Source: Gliomastix tumulicola (Eukaryota; Ascomycota; Sordariomycetes; Hypocreales; Bionectriaceae). From it: a stretch of DNA of 64,000 bases. Made by a program: the position numbers and the translations under genes. Location: NCBI GenBank assembly GCA_001599755.1, contig BCHX01000007.1:3472001-3536000 (forward strand), read 5' to 3'. A model generated the notes under the pieces. That model was given only the letters and a program-made list of their open reading frames with translations. It ran no database searches and was not told the origin of the DNA. Within the stretch, counting starts at the first letter, position 1; each line of letters opens with the position of its first letter. This document shows, piece by piece, positions 45,454 to 56,212 of the stretch.

Positions 45454-47427
45454 CTACTGCATTCGGGACAACCGTTGGCATTTTCGCTGCAAGTCCTCCA
45501 GAATCGAGACAACTGAATCTAGGCTCCCAAATGCCCATGGCCGGATATTCTCGATTGCCATCGTTTGGAGGTCATCTATATCGTGCACAAGATGATGGAG
45601 ATCGACACTCAGTGACGCCATCGTCAAGATGATGATCGCTCCAAGGGTACTAGAGAAGAGTCAGGTTGGACTATAAAGGGCTAGTGACGACTGTGGAAAT
45701 ACATACGATAGTGAGAAGGTCCAGGTATAAACACTAGGTCGTTGAAGCACAATCGTGGCATTGTGAATATAATTCCGACAACTGTCCAAGCACACCATCG
45801 CCCGATCAAGAATGACGTTGGGGACACCTGCCATGCCGTGATTGGCGATGTATATCACGAAAGGTCGCCAAATGATATGGCGTGCTGCGTAATATCGAAT
45901 CCTCAAAATCCTCTCACGATCACTGTTCCCGTGTGATGACACAGTCACATCGAGGGAGGGCCGAAATGCCTCCGGAATAGACGTATGCCACATCTGGAGT
46001 TGCGAGTAGAGCTCATCACATACTGAGGTCATCGACAGGACCTCAGCGAGAGACATGTCTTCTGGTGCGGTGAGAGCGGTTGCGGACAAAGCCAAAAAGT
46101 GCTGTTTGCTTGGGTATAGTGAATTGTGAACGCGGTTTAGCAGCCTTCGGATCGAGATCTCGGCTAGATAGCATGTAGATTGCATAAGACCGAGATTGGT
46201 GCAGTCCGGGAGGCTTATTGAGTCTGTCAGCTGCTGTAAGCCACTGCGAGGCAGCTCAAGCTCAGCCAAGCGGTCAGACTCTATCAAGAAGCAAGACCAG
46301 AACAGGCGGATGATAGTCTCCTTTGAAGAAGGGCTCTCTTCACGGGTCTTGATTGCCGAAAGTTTGAGTTGTAGATTGGACGACGCAGCCTGGATGAGCT
46401 TCCAGCTTTGCAGAGGCCGGACAATATAGGCAAAGTATAAGCTGGCCAGGACCAAAGTCTGGGGAAGCACGAGGCTCGAAGAAAATGACCAGGATGAATG
46501 AAGAATGAGAGTGGGAAGCGCTTGCTGCATGTACATGATCCCGGGGGGTGTTTCGCAAAACGAGTGCTCATCGTCGGGTAGCGACTGTAAAACGGCCCCA
46601 ATAGCCAGTACGACAAGGCATTGCGCGCTCTCGAGGCTCGTGTTGAGTGTCGAGCTCATGAAACGATCATAGGTGTCTCGGAACACATCTTGATTCAACA
46701 CTGGATGATTCGAGTGAGCCGTCGCAAAGAACTCTGCGACAAGCCCATCTGCCTCACTACGTGTGATATCGGACGGGGGCAGAGGTGGGTTGAAGGGCGA
46801 CAGATTCTCAATGGCGAGCACACTTGGTACTGGCGACCTGGCCTCGAGTCGATAAAACAGGTCGGGTGGATTTTCCCCAATCAGAGCTTTGACCGCGGGC
46901 AGAGTCAGCAGATAATTGGATGACGTCCGATGTTGGACCGGGATGGTGAGGGGAGGAAGATCCTCTGTCTCGGCCATTGCAGTATCCATGTTGTGAGCAT
47001 GCGGTATGACGGATGACAGTTGGCTCTGAGGGGATGTTTGGCTGTTGCAAAATGCCCTGAGTCCATCCTGGCGGAGTGAAGAGAGCGTGTCAGACTGGTC
47101 TTCAAGGATAGCCTCGATGTCTCTCAATCGAGCGATGATTTCCCGGCTACCCCCGGTAGTGTCGATTCTACAGAGCTCCATTAGCAAGATAATGATACAC
47201 ATATGCTTCCTGAACAAAGATAGGCTACCTTTGAGACGGTTGATCGTCATATTCACACTCAACCTGCTGATCCCTGCAGTGAGAACACGCAGGTCTGGCG
47301 CCATCGCAGCGACGCTTCCTGTCATCACATCAGTAAATATACATCGTATCGCTCGGTAAGAAAAAGCACCATACCGATTACGACAAAACGTGCACGCAAC
47401 AGCGGCACGCTTCCGGTAAAAGCTCAT
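45454..47427 (-). CDS. Zn2Cys6 transcription factor next to the sugar-acid cluster
   Basis: Four exons: 47427-47375, 47318-47229, 47167-45707 and 45649-45454, giving 599 residues. The frame also runs through the first two introns, but splicing is required to complete the zinc cluster: CTFCRNR joins KRRCDGARPACSHCRDQQVEC, i.e. C-x2-C-x6-C-x6-C-x2-C-x6-C. A short coiled-coil-like segment (IIARLRDIEAILED) follows, then a fungal-specific TF domain with FFATAHSNHPVLNQDVF and FWSCFLIESDRLAELELPRSG. The last exon, found by a GTATGT donor and an acceptor in frame, adds 65 residues and ends LQRKCQRLSRMQ. It is the only regulator gene adjoining the five genes with the shared 15-bp promoter element, and so the best candidate to bind it. 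It lacks the element itself. Confidence 0.83.
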
Positions 47428-47771
47428 CGTCGCAATATGTCACAGGGTAGGCCGATCAGTGAGTAGCTTTCAGAGTGCGGCGGGGGCAAATGCATTTCAA
47501 TCGCCGGTATTAAGTTGATCCGGGGATTCCCTCCCTCCCTTGGCATTGTTGCATGACTCGCTCACTCCAGGGAGCCAACGTAACTAGGCTGTTAATGTCC
47601 AAGCGTAAGTAGGCAGAAGTCGATGCCTCGGTAACCGAGACTCCACCTCTGGTAATACATCCTTGAACACACTCGGACAGAATTCACTTTTGATGGAAAG
47701 CAGAGTACTATTCCTTGATGTTTGATCTTCAGACTCTAACAAGCGGTGCTAGGTACGATGCTATGTACAAT
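47428..47771. other. Regulator promoter / dehydratase 3' flank
   Basis: About 340 bases with no gene. No exact copy of the cluster element TGCCGCCTATCCCCG is present; ATCCGGGGATT near 47517 is only vaguely similar. Confidence 0.45.
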
Positions 47772-49209
47772 TTATAGCTCCCCTCCTGTTGGCTGAGCGA
47801 TGATCTCCAGGCCAATATCACTCTTCCAAAAACTACCGGTAGGGTATGTGTACTTCTCCAGGGCCTCATCCGTGTACCCTGTTGAGTATCCCGGCGCCAA
47901 GGAGGTGACATAGTGAGCTTTTTCGATTCGGGACGGATGCCGAAGGTTCTCCCGATGACTGTCGGCATTCTCAAGCATCGACTTCCGCCCACTGATGGCG
48001 ACGTAGTCAATGGTGCTGAGATGCGAAGTCAACTCAGTCAGACCCATTGCTCCATTGTGAGGCACACACGGAACATCAAACTTGAGCGCCATGAGCATCA
48101 CTGCGAGGCATTCATTGACACTCCCAAGCCTCACAGCGTCAATCTGACACACGTCGGTTGCCTCAGCTTGCAGGAGCTGCTTGAAAGTGACCCGGTTCTG
48201 TGCCGCTTCGCCCGTTGCAACGCCGACGCCGTAGGGCTTGAGGGCCTTCCTGATGGCTGCGTGTCCAAGAATGTCGTCGGGGTTCGTTGGTTCTTCGATG
48301 AAGACGGGCTGAAACTCAACCAAGTGCTTCATGTACTCAATCGCTTCTGGCACACTCCACACCTGGTTGGCGTCGATCATGATTTGGTGACCCTTGTCGT
48401 ACCCGAGGACTTCGCGCACTGCCGACAGCCTCTGTCTATCGGCCTCAATGCTTGTTCCGACCTTGAACTTGAAGACAGTATAGCCTGCGGCAATCGTTTC
48501 CTCGAGCACTTCCCGCATCCGCTCCCCCGAGAATGCTAACCATCCAGCAGATGTGGTGTAAGCTGGTACAGCTCGATTGTCGTATGCTTCCCTTCGCCGG
48601 CTCTCCTTGCCTTTGCTGGTGCGGGCGAGCAGCTCGAGACTCTCTTCAGGAGTAATCACATCGGTGATATACCTGAAATCGATACATCGGACGATTTCCT
48701 CAGGACTCATGTCGCAGACTATCTGCCACACTGGCTTGCCCAGGATTTTGCCCCATAGATCCCAAACAGCATTGAGAACACCCGCTACGGCGAGATGTGT
48801 AACACTTTTCTCAGGACCAATCCACCGGTATTGCGAGTCGGACACCATATATCTCCACGTCTTGCCCATGTTTCTGGTCAATTCATGCATCGTTTTGCCC
48901 ACGACACGGCGCGCAAAGATGTCGAGAGCCATGCAAATGAGTTCGCTCCCCCGACCGTTGCTGAATGCCTGTATTCGCCTCTGTTAGGTTCCTGCCATGA
49001 ACGAATTGCGGTGAAGCAGCACTCACAATGCCCTCTCCTACAAAGCTACCGTGGTTCGTGTTGAGGCGAATGTAAGGATGTGATCCGTTGGTGCCAACAT
49101 GCATGGCGTCTGAGCCCACACCATCTAGACTCGTCGGAAAGCGCAAGTCGATGACTTCGAATGACTCTATGGTCACATCGTGAACGGTGATGGAAGATAG
49201 GGAACCCAT
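47772..49209 (-). CDS. Enolase-superfamily sugar-acid dehydratase (L-fuconate / L-galactonate type)
   Basis: Two exons, 49209-49027 and 48968-47772, giving 459 residues, normal for fungal sugar-acid dehydratases. It is a mandelate-racemase-like protein with an N-terminal capping domain and a barrel carrying KFKVG (Lys228, Lys230), IDANQVW (Asp260), FIEEPT (Glu286), TGEAAQNR (Glu315) and VPHNGAMGL (His365), the standard acid/base and Mg2+ ligands. Reaction: dehydration of an aldonate to a 2-keto-3-deoxy sugar acid. The sequence looks closest to L-fuconate and L-galactonate dehydratases. It diverges from the aldolase gene that would cleave its product, and the promoter between them holds three copies of the 15-bp element. 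No signal peptide; cytosolic. Confidence 0.87.
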
Positions 49210-49398
49210 AGTGACAAAGCTGATTCCTTCGTATGTGAGGAGAGCGAAAGAGATGGGTTCTGCGTAAAGGTCAAGCTGGGGATCGAGATGTTGTAAATAC
49301 ATGGCCTGGGTAGCTGCGACTACGGAGCACAGGCGGACTGCCATGGGGCATCAGCATAATGCCATGCCATCCAAGTGGTTCTGCCAGCAGTATGGACC

Positions 49399-49490
49399 TG
49401 CCGCCTATCCCCGAGCCTGCCGCCTATCCCCGAGGCATGGGGTAGAGTGCGGGGAGGGAGCCGTCGGCGTGGATATGCCGCCTATCCCCG
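49399..49490 (+). promoter_or_regulatory. Three copies of TGCCGCCTATCCCCG in the dehydratase/aldolase divergent promoter
   Basis: Exact 15-bp copies at 49399-49413, 49418-49432 and 49476-49490, all in the same orientation. The first two are separated by 4 bases (19-bp period). The full intergenic region is 49210-49750. The same element stands upstream of the other three structural genes of the cluster. A regulator-binding function is inferred from this distribution. Confidence 0.8.
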
Positions 49491-49750
49491 TTGTTGGTGG
49501 ATTACCTGCTGGTTGCGCTCGCTTGGAGGCGGGTATATGGACTGGATCTAGCAACAGTGCGTAGGAAACCTCGGGAGGTGAGAGGTATCACTAAGCTCAA
49601 CGCCGATATCCGTTGCTCGGAGTCTGCCTCCCATTTGATCGCTGTATGTATTCCCATACATAGCACATTGACCTCTCCCCTGGATATGATTTCCGCGGAC
49701 AAGCTTGTTAGCAAAGCAGCTCACTGATCACCCGCCACCCAAACAACAAA

Positions 49751-50734
49751 ATGCCCGTCGCTTTGCTTCCCGGCATATATGTGCCTACTCAAGTTTTCTA
49801 CAAAGACGGAGATGACACTGCGCTCGATGAAGGCGTGATCGCCAAACATGCCATACGAATGGCAGAAGCTGGCGTGTCCGGCATCGTGACGAACGGGTCC
49901 AATGGGGAAGCTGTCTATCTGACATCGGAGGAGAGAGCCACCGTTACGAATGTAACACGTCGCGCACTCGACCATGCCGGATTCTCCCACATCCCAGTCA
50001 TTGTTGGAGTCTCGGATCAGTCTGTGACTGGGACCTTGAACTTCTGTCAGGAGGCATTGAACGCCGGTGGCGATGCGGCTCTAGTCATGGTTCCGAGCTT
50101 CTTCAAATGGGCGATGAACCAAGCGGCCATCGAAAGATACTTCACCGAGGTTGCCGACAAGAGCCCCTTGCCGGTAGTCATATACAACTACCCGGGTGCG
50201 GTTGCAGGCATTGACCTGGATTCGGATACTCTCATCCGGCTGTCAAAGCACCCAAACATTGTCGGCACCAAGTTTACTTGTGGGAACGTTGGTAAACTGG
50301 GACGCGTTGCGCGTGCCACGAATACTGTCTCCGACGCCTTTCCGTTCGACACTTCCGCCAAAAGCTACTTCGCATTTGCGGGCATCGCGGACTTCATTTC
50401 GCCGTCTATCGAGGTTGGGAGCAGCGGCGCGATCGTTGGTGCCGCAAACGTCTTCCCGCGGGCTTGTGTTAATGTCTATCGGCTAGCCATAGAGGGTCGG
50501 CGCGAGGAAGCAATGAGAGCACAGCAGGATCTTGCAACTGCAGACTGGGAACTGACCAAGAGAGCGATTCCGGGATTCAAGGCAATTCTGGAGAAGTGGA
50601 TGGGCTATGGTGGTATTCCTCGTAGCCCAATGGCGGCATTGAGCACCCATGAGAAGCAAGCCCTGTACGACGATGTTCAGTTAATGATGGAGTTTGAGCT
50701 AGGCCTGGGGACGGCTACTCGAAGTAGCAAATAA
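49751..50734 (+). CDS. DapA/NAL-family 2-keto-3-deoxy sugar-acid aldolase
   Basis: Single exon, 327 residues, the normal length for the family. The class I aldolase signature is complete: TNGSNGEAVYLT (about 48-58), VVIYNYPG with catalytic Tyr (about 142-149), and NIVGTKFTCGN with Schiff-base Lys174. Family members split 2-keto-3-deoxy sugar acids to pyruvate plus an aldehyde, as in fungal L-threo-3-deoxy-hexulosonate aldolase; 4-hydroxy-2-oxoglutarate aldolase is an alternative. Being divergent from the dehydratase, it is the natural next step. Predicted products are pyruvate and lactaldehyde or glyceraldehyde, depending on the true substrate. Cytosolic. Confidence 0.88.
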   Translation: MPVALLPGIYVPTQVFYKDGDDTALDEGVIAKHAIRMAEAGVSGIVTNGSNGEAVYLTSEERATVTNVTRRALDHAGFSHIPVIVGVSDQSVTGTLNFCQEALNAGGDAALVMVPSFFKWAMNQAAIERYFTEVADKSPLPVVIYNYPGAVAGIDLDSDTLIRLSKHPNIVGTKFTCGNVGKLGRVARATNTVSDAFPFDTSAKSYFAFAGIADFISPSIEVGSSGAIVGAANVFPRACVNVYRLAIEGRREEAMRAQQDLATADWELTKRAIPGFKAILEKWMGYGGIPRSPMAALSTHEKQALYDDVQLMMEFELGLGTATRSSK

Positions 50735-50928
50735 AACCAGATGATACTCTGACTTGCAAACGCAGGATGATCGTGGACATGGTGATACACCGTATATCTG
50801 CAAATAGGATCTCTCTCGCTCTGGTCTATTGGTGATGAATAAGTCGATAGGAACGAGGGTGAGGAGTCATGGATGGTTCTGCATCAATGTTTCTTCAAAT
50901 GGCTAGAATCCTACACCGATAAATTGAC

Positions 50929-52208
50929 TCAGAATTGCTTATCGTAATCCACAAGCGTGAATCTATACTTCACATCACCCTGATGAACTCTCTCCAAAGC
51001 CTCTCCACAGCCCTTCTCCCCCACTGGAATGGTCTCAACCCAGCTCTTGATGCCTTTCTCTTCGGCGAGATGAAGCATGTCGATTGTCTCCTTACGACTG
51101 CCTAGGTGGCTGCTACCGATCAGACACCCGTTGGAGATCAAGCTCTGGGGGCGAACCTGCCAGCCTGCTCCCTCAGGAAGTCCCACGGCAACAAACTTGC
51201 CGTGAACTCGGAGAAGGCTCAAGTAAGGAGTGAGGTCAAATCCTTCATCCGAGGATGCAGTGCATAGTATGAAATCAAAAGTCATTTCGTGGCCCCTCTG
51301 CCAGCCCTTGTCAGACGTGGCAAGCAGTCCGACAGCACCCATTTTAATTGCGTCTGCCTCCTTCGATCGGGATCGAGAGATGGCATAAGTTTTAGCACCG
51401 AGTGCCGCTGCAAACATGATTCCAAAGTGGCCGATACCACCTCTATAGTGCCCTGGGTCAGTACGTTATCACTTGTCGACTTCATGGCCTCGTAATACTT
51501 ACATGCCGACAATGCCAACTTTCTTCCCAGGTCCGACTCCGTTCCTCACAAGAGGAGAGTACGCAGTCAAGCCGGCGCATAGCATTGGCGCAACGAGTTC
51601 TGTTTCCAGCCCTTCGGGGATAGGGAACGTGAAATGCTCATGCGCACGAATGTGGGACGAATAACCTCCATGTGCGATTGTGCCGTCCGGGTAGACCGAG
51701 GCATACGTATCTATGGCTGGTTAACGAACGGTTCAACTCATCATGTCTTGAATAGTCTCACCTAGTTGTTGCTTGCAATATGTTTCATTGTCGTCTAGAC
51801 AAGTGTCACAGTCAAGGCACGCGAGGATCTGCGCACCGACGCCGACGCGATCGCCTTCCTTGACCGTTGTCACCTTTGGACCGACCTTGACGGCAAAGCC
51901 AATGATCTCTAAATGTTAAGTCAGAAGGATTCAGTTGGACAGACCCGGGTTCGCTCACCGTGCCCTGGCACTACGGGCCAAATTTTGTTTCCCCAGCCAC
52001 CCGTGGCAGTATGAACATCTGAACCGCAAACACCGCATGCAACGATCTTTACGTCTATATCGTAGTCACCGAATGGCTTAGGTGCAAACTAGGTTCTTGA
52101 TTAGTGCTGACTCCATCGTATGGTCTCTTGACTTACAGTGATGCGTTGTGGTTTGTTCCACTCCTCAGCCGAGCGAATAGCAAACCCCTCAAAGGAATCG
52201 GGATACAT
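50929..52208 (-). CDS. Zinc-dependent alcohol dehydrogenase (CAD/YahK type)
   Basis: Five exons: 52208-52137, 52088-51959, 51908-51762, 51710-51503 and 51442-50929, giving 356 residues. The catalytic zinc site is CGVCGSDVH (Cys45) with PGHE. The structural zinc loop is CLDCDTC...ETYC. The NADP-binding glycine motif is GIGGIGHFG, split by the last intron. This group reduces aliphatic and aromatic aldehydes with NADPH. In this cluster a plausible role is reduction of the aldehyde released by the aldolase. One copy of the 15-bp element lies 143 bases upstream of the start (52351-52365). No targeting signal. Confidence 0.9.
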
Positions 52209-52350
52209 GATGCCGGGCTAGAAGATTGGATGTAGCAGACAGTGAGTTGCGCGTGTGGTGTGAGGATACTGAAGGACAAAGACAGGTTTATGTAACGATT
52301 CATACGGCAGCCTAGAGGATTAGGCGCTTTGGTGCCCTGAACGGAGCTCT

Positions 52351-52365
52351 TGCCGCCTATCCCCG
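52351..52365 (+). promoter_or_regulatory. Copy of TGCCGCCTATCCCCG upstream of the alcohol dehydrogenase
   Basis: Exact 15-bp match, 143 bases upstream of the dehydrogenase ATG (52208) and downstream of the reductase gene, which ends at 52554 on the same strand. It is the only conspicuous element in the 52209-52553 gap. Confidence 0.78.
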
Positions 52366-52553
52366 TATAAAGCTAGCTGGTGGTGACCTCGAATGCCTCT
52401 GGTTCTATTGAAGGAGGTTATGCAAGTTGTAGGAATAGCCAGCCAAGGCCGAACTTCCATGGTTCATGAATGGCTGGTTCGTCAGGCTTAAAATCCTCCC
52501 CAATTCAAAAAGTTGCATGAAGATATCCAAAGGCCGCAATTGGAGCAGCGTAG

Positions 52554-53682
52554 CTAAGCTTTGTTCATTTCTAGAATCTGTGCGATCAAGTCTCGTACCG
52601 TATCTCTGAAGCTGTGATACTCAAAGTCAAGTTCTTTTGCAGCTGCCTCCCCGTCGAGGCCGTAACTGTCATCGCAGTGCTGTTCCTCGATGGTGATTCC
52701 GTCTTTCAGATCGACAAATTCCTCTGCCATTATTTGTGCGGCAAGCCCATATGTAAACCTCTCGGGAGACGATGGGGTATATCTCTTCATTTGAGCATCG
52801 TCCTTGACCAATGCCTGAACGTGCGTATTTGCAAGATCTCTGACATCAATCCAGAAAGGTACCCTCGCCACTGGCAACGGCGCTTCACCGCTTGCTATAC
52901 GCCACAGCATGGCATTCGACTCGTTCAGCGCCTCGACGTTCTCAACTGGATGGACAATTGGACCAAATGTCATGGGCGGACACAGAGTAACCATGCTATA
53001 GCGAGGCTTATGCTCCTTCACAAAGTTCCATGCCTCCAGCTCTGCAAACTTCTTGGAACCCCTGTATGCTATCACTGCACTTGTCTCTGGGCTGATAGTC
53101 TCCTCCCATGTGAGGGGGTTCCAATCATTCCCGGTATAAGTAAAGTATGGGGGCGCTACTCGGGTGGCATCGAGGACAGAGGCGAACGACGAGGTGATCA
53201 CGATGCGTTGGACCGTGGGGGAATCATTTGCCGCTTCTAGGACGGCTCGCACACCGTTGATCGCTGGTCTCACTAGTTCTTTCTCGTTGTTCGTGGTGTT
53301 ATAGGTAAATGGCTAGGATAAATGTTAATACAACATGCGCAAGGCATTATTTGGAGGACGTCTCACCGAAGCCGTGTGGATGATAGCGTCGACACCCTCA
53401 GCGGCCCCCTTCATACCACCAGGACTCTCGAAATCTTTGATCTGAACAAACGAGAGTCTGGAATCATGCTGTGGTCTCGCCTTGACCATAGCCTCACCCT
53501 TGGCGAGCGATCGTGTAGCGCCTCTGACTGTGAGGCCACGCAGGAGCAACTTGTCGACAATATGGGCGCCGATGAACCCGGTTGCTCCTGTGACGAGCAC
53601 CGTATTTCTGTTTCTTGTTAGCAGCTTGACAATATCACAGCAGCTACTCCCTCCCCATGGTCGCCTACATTTCGTTCGCCAT
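52554..53682 (-). CDS. NAD(P)-dependent epimerase/reductase (cinnamoyl-CoA reductase / DFR-like)
   Basis: Three exons, 53682-53669 (14 nt), 53607-53367 and 53312-52554, giving 337 residues. The short first exon gives MANE and splices to INTVLVTGATGFIGAH, so the GxxGxxG cofactor motif sits at the very N-terminus as in relatives. The open frame from an upstream ATG (53711) would place 20 or more unrelated residues before it. The active site is IVITSSF...AYRGSKKFAE (Ser, Tyr-x3-Lys). Relatives reduce ketones or aldehydes such as methylglyoxal, dihydroflavonols or cinnamoyl-CoA. In this cluster it may oxidise the starting sugar or reduce the aldehyde product. Two copies of the 15-bp element lie upstream, in the interval shared with the transporter gene. 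Confidence 0.85.
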
Positions 53683-53880
53683 TCCTCGATTAGTGATTCT
53701 TCGGTAGCCATACGCAGAAAGGAGAAGGCGTAGGACACTCAGATGAGTCGGAGGTGTCACCCAAGGTATCTATGTACCTAAAGAACTGACACGAGTATGA
53801 ATATCACCAAGACCAAGGGCCCGATCCAGGCCCATCACGCCGCATGACAGGGATCAAGTCGCTGCATTTCTGTGCCGCAT

Positions 53881-53942
53881 TGCCGCCTATCCCCGCGTTC
53901 ACCGAGGAGGAGAGGGGGAAGTGGACCTGCCGCTCATCCCCG
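53881..53942 (+). promoter_or_regulatory. Two copies of the 15-bp element in the reductase/transporter divergent promoter
   Basis: Exact TGCCGCCTATCCCCG at 53881-53895 and the near copy TGCCGCTCATCCCCG at 53928-53942, in the same orientation, within the 53683-54364 divergent interval. This places the element upstream of the last two structural genes of the cluster. Confidence 0.75.
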
Positions 53943-54364
53943 CCCTTCTACATCTTGATGACCTGATATTAGTTCGATAGCATGACTCGTCTCCGTGGGT
54001 TTGGTTTAGCTTCGTGGGGATGATTTCTCGTCTGCGATATCTCCTCATTTCTTGTCACCTGGTGCATCTACCCCACGGGGACGAAGTCAGGTCCCGTCCT
54101 CTCGTCAGTGTGCATCTATCCTAGCGACAAGACATAACTCATAGTAATCGATACGGCCCTGGACAATTCCACCCTTGCCTCGGGCCTCATTGGTTGCTAG
54201 CGGCCCCGTCATCGCCAGGCCTACGTCGTAAACTTGCGACTGATATATTTAACCGAGCTCTGCACCACCTTCTGACCGACACTGGCTCCAGGACACCATC
54301 TCCTGCTCTCTCCCCAGCCGCAAACTGATTCCTTTCATCCATCGTTCTCATCCGTCCGGCCGCC

Positions 54365-56212
54365 ATGACTTCACGGTCCAAAGGCCTTTCAGGTCGCCTC
54401 TCTGGCGTTCCTCTTCTCGCCGCAATCACGGTTGCGAATGCTTGGTACGACCTCCCTCTTCGCCTAACACGACTGTGTTTATGGATTAGCTAACAACCTC
54501 CTCAGCTCCATGGCATGGTTTGGGTACGACCAAGGCGTCTTCTCAGGTGTCCTCATTTCGGCCGACTTTAAAAAGCATTTTCCCGAGACGAATAACGCCA
54601 ACATTTCTGGCATTACCTCCTCGTGTTTCGCTGTATGAAGATTGGCTATCTTCTGGTGCATTTGATGCAATATGGCTGACAAGTGTACAGTTGGGTGCCT
54701 TCTTCGGTGCCCTCGCGGCGTTTGCATTTGGCGACAGGCTGGGGCGAAAGAAGACCATCTGGCTGGGTGTCATTTGCAACACCGTCGGCGCCGTCCTCCA
54801 GATTGTCTCTTTTCACCTGCCCCAGATGCTGGTCGGTCGCATCATCAATGGCGTAGGGATGGGACTGAGCTCCTCAACCTGCCCTGTATTCCAGAGCGAG
54901 ACCAGCCCGCCCCGTGTTCGAGGCAAGCTCGTCGTCATCGGCTCCGTGTCTAACACATTCGCTTTCTGCCTTTCGAACTGGATGAATTACGCACTCTTCT
55001 TCCAAGGCAATGCTCTTCAGTGGCGTTTTCCCCTCGCGTTCCAACTCATATTTCCAATTGCGGTCTCAACGGCCCTTTTACTCGCCCCTGAGTCCCCAAG
55101 ATGGCTTTTATTGAAAGATCGACCGGAAGAAGCCTTGGAGGTCATCGCCAGGCTACACGGCAAGAACACGACTATCCACGATGCCGAGGTTACTGCGGAG
55201 TTTCTGTCCATCCAGCAGGCATTGGTGATGGAACGCAAGGACCGAGTGCCGACAACAGATGTGCTCCTTTGCCGCGACCGAACGCAAAACTTACGGAGGA
55301 TGCTGCTGTCTTGTGGTACACAATTCATGCAACAGTTCAGTGGGGTCAATGCTCTTGGATATTACTTGCCTACTCTACTTCAGCAGAGTGTCGGGCTGGA
55401 CGAGCAAACCAGCCGTCTCATGACAGGTGTCAACGGGACCGTGTATCTGGGTATGTCTCGCTACTCAGTGATTGCGTATTTTCCAAACTGACATCGGGTA
55501 GTATCGGCATTTATCTGCCTTCTGATCATCGATCGTTTTGGCCGCCGAAAGATGATGCTCTACGGCTCTCTGACGATGGGCTCTTGCTACCTGGTTTCGT
55601 CAATGTGTCTGAAAGCCGCAGAAGACGACCCAAGCAAAAAGCTGGTCCTCGGTCGGGTCACCACAGCCATGTTTTTCATGTACTATTTCTTCTACGGAAC
55701 CAGCTTCGCGAAGGTTCCGTGGGTATACAACTCAGAGATCAACAGCCTTGGCTGGCGCACGCGCGGAGCCGCTGCTGCCACCGCAACGAACTGGCTCGGC
55801 GGATTTATTGTCACTCAGTTCACAAAGGTCGGCGTCAATAATCTCCGCTGGAAGTTTTACCTTAGTAAGCCACCTGCCTACGCGTCTTGTTGTTGTTGGG
55901 GGGGCCTTGTTGCTGACATTAAGCCACCTCGATGTAGTCTACGTTATCCTCTGTTGGGCATACTTCCCGGTTGTCTTCTGCCTTTACCCAGAGACCTCCC
56001 GCCGCACGTTGGAGGATATGGATGAGATCTTCATCCAGAACCCGAGTATTTTTGTCTTTGGCAAAGCAGATCTTACCCGTCGCGAGCGCCCTCAGGCCTT
56101 CATCGACGCCGAGGCTCGCCGCATCGCAGCCGCTGAAGCAGATGGTGTTGGCGAGGGTGTCTTAGATGACGGTGAGAAGCACGTGGCGCAGTCTCAGGTC
56201 GAGAGGGTCTAG
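54365..56212 (+). CDS. MFS sugar transporter
   Basis: Five exons: 54365-54444, 54506-54632, 54691-55450, 55502-55864 and 55938-56212, giving 534 residues. Sugar-porter motifs are present in order: WFGYDQGVFSGVL in helix 1, GDRLGRKKT (loop 2-3), PESPRWLL before the central loop, QQFSGVNALGYY in helix 7, DRFGRRK (loop 8-9) and PETSRRTLEDMDE after helix 12. Twelve membrane helices are expected, in the plasma membrane. It presumably imports the sugar or sugar acid degraded by the neighbouring enzymes, with which it shares the 15-bp promoter element. The C-terminal cytosolic tail is Ala/Glu-rich. Confidence 0.92.

Noticed and set aside
47510..47530. ATCCGGGGATT upstream of the Zn2Cys6 regulator as a seventh copy of the cluster element
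   Set aside because: It shares only a short core with the 15-bp element in reverse orientation and lacks the GCCGCC half.
49399..49490. Short repeats as a CRISPR-like or minisatellite array
   Set aside because: Copies are irregularly spaced, extend to distant promoters at 52351 and 53881, and the organism is a fungus. A shared regulatory element fits better.
53683..53738. Longer N-terminus of the DFR-like reductase from an ATG at 53711 or 53738
   Set aside because: That frame reads unrelated residues before the cofactor motif. A 14-nt first exon from 53682 joins precisely to INTVLVTGATG.
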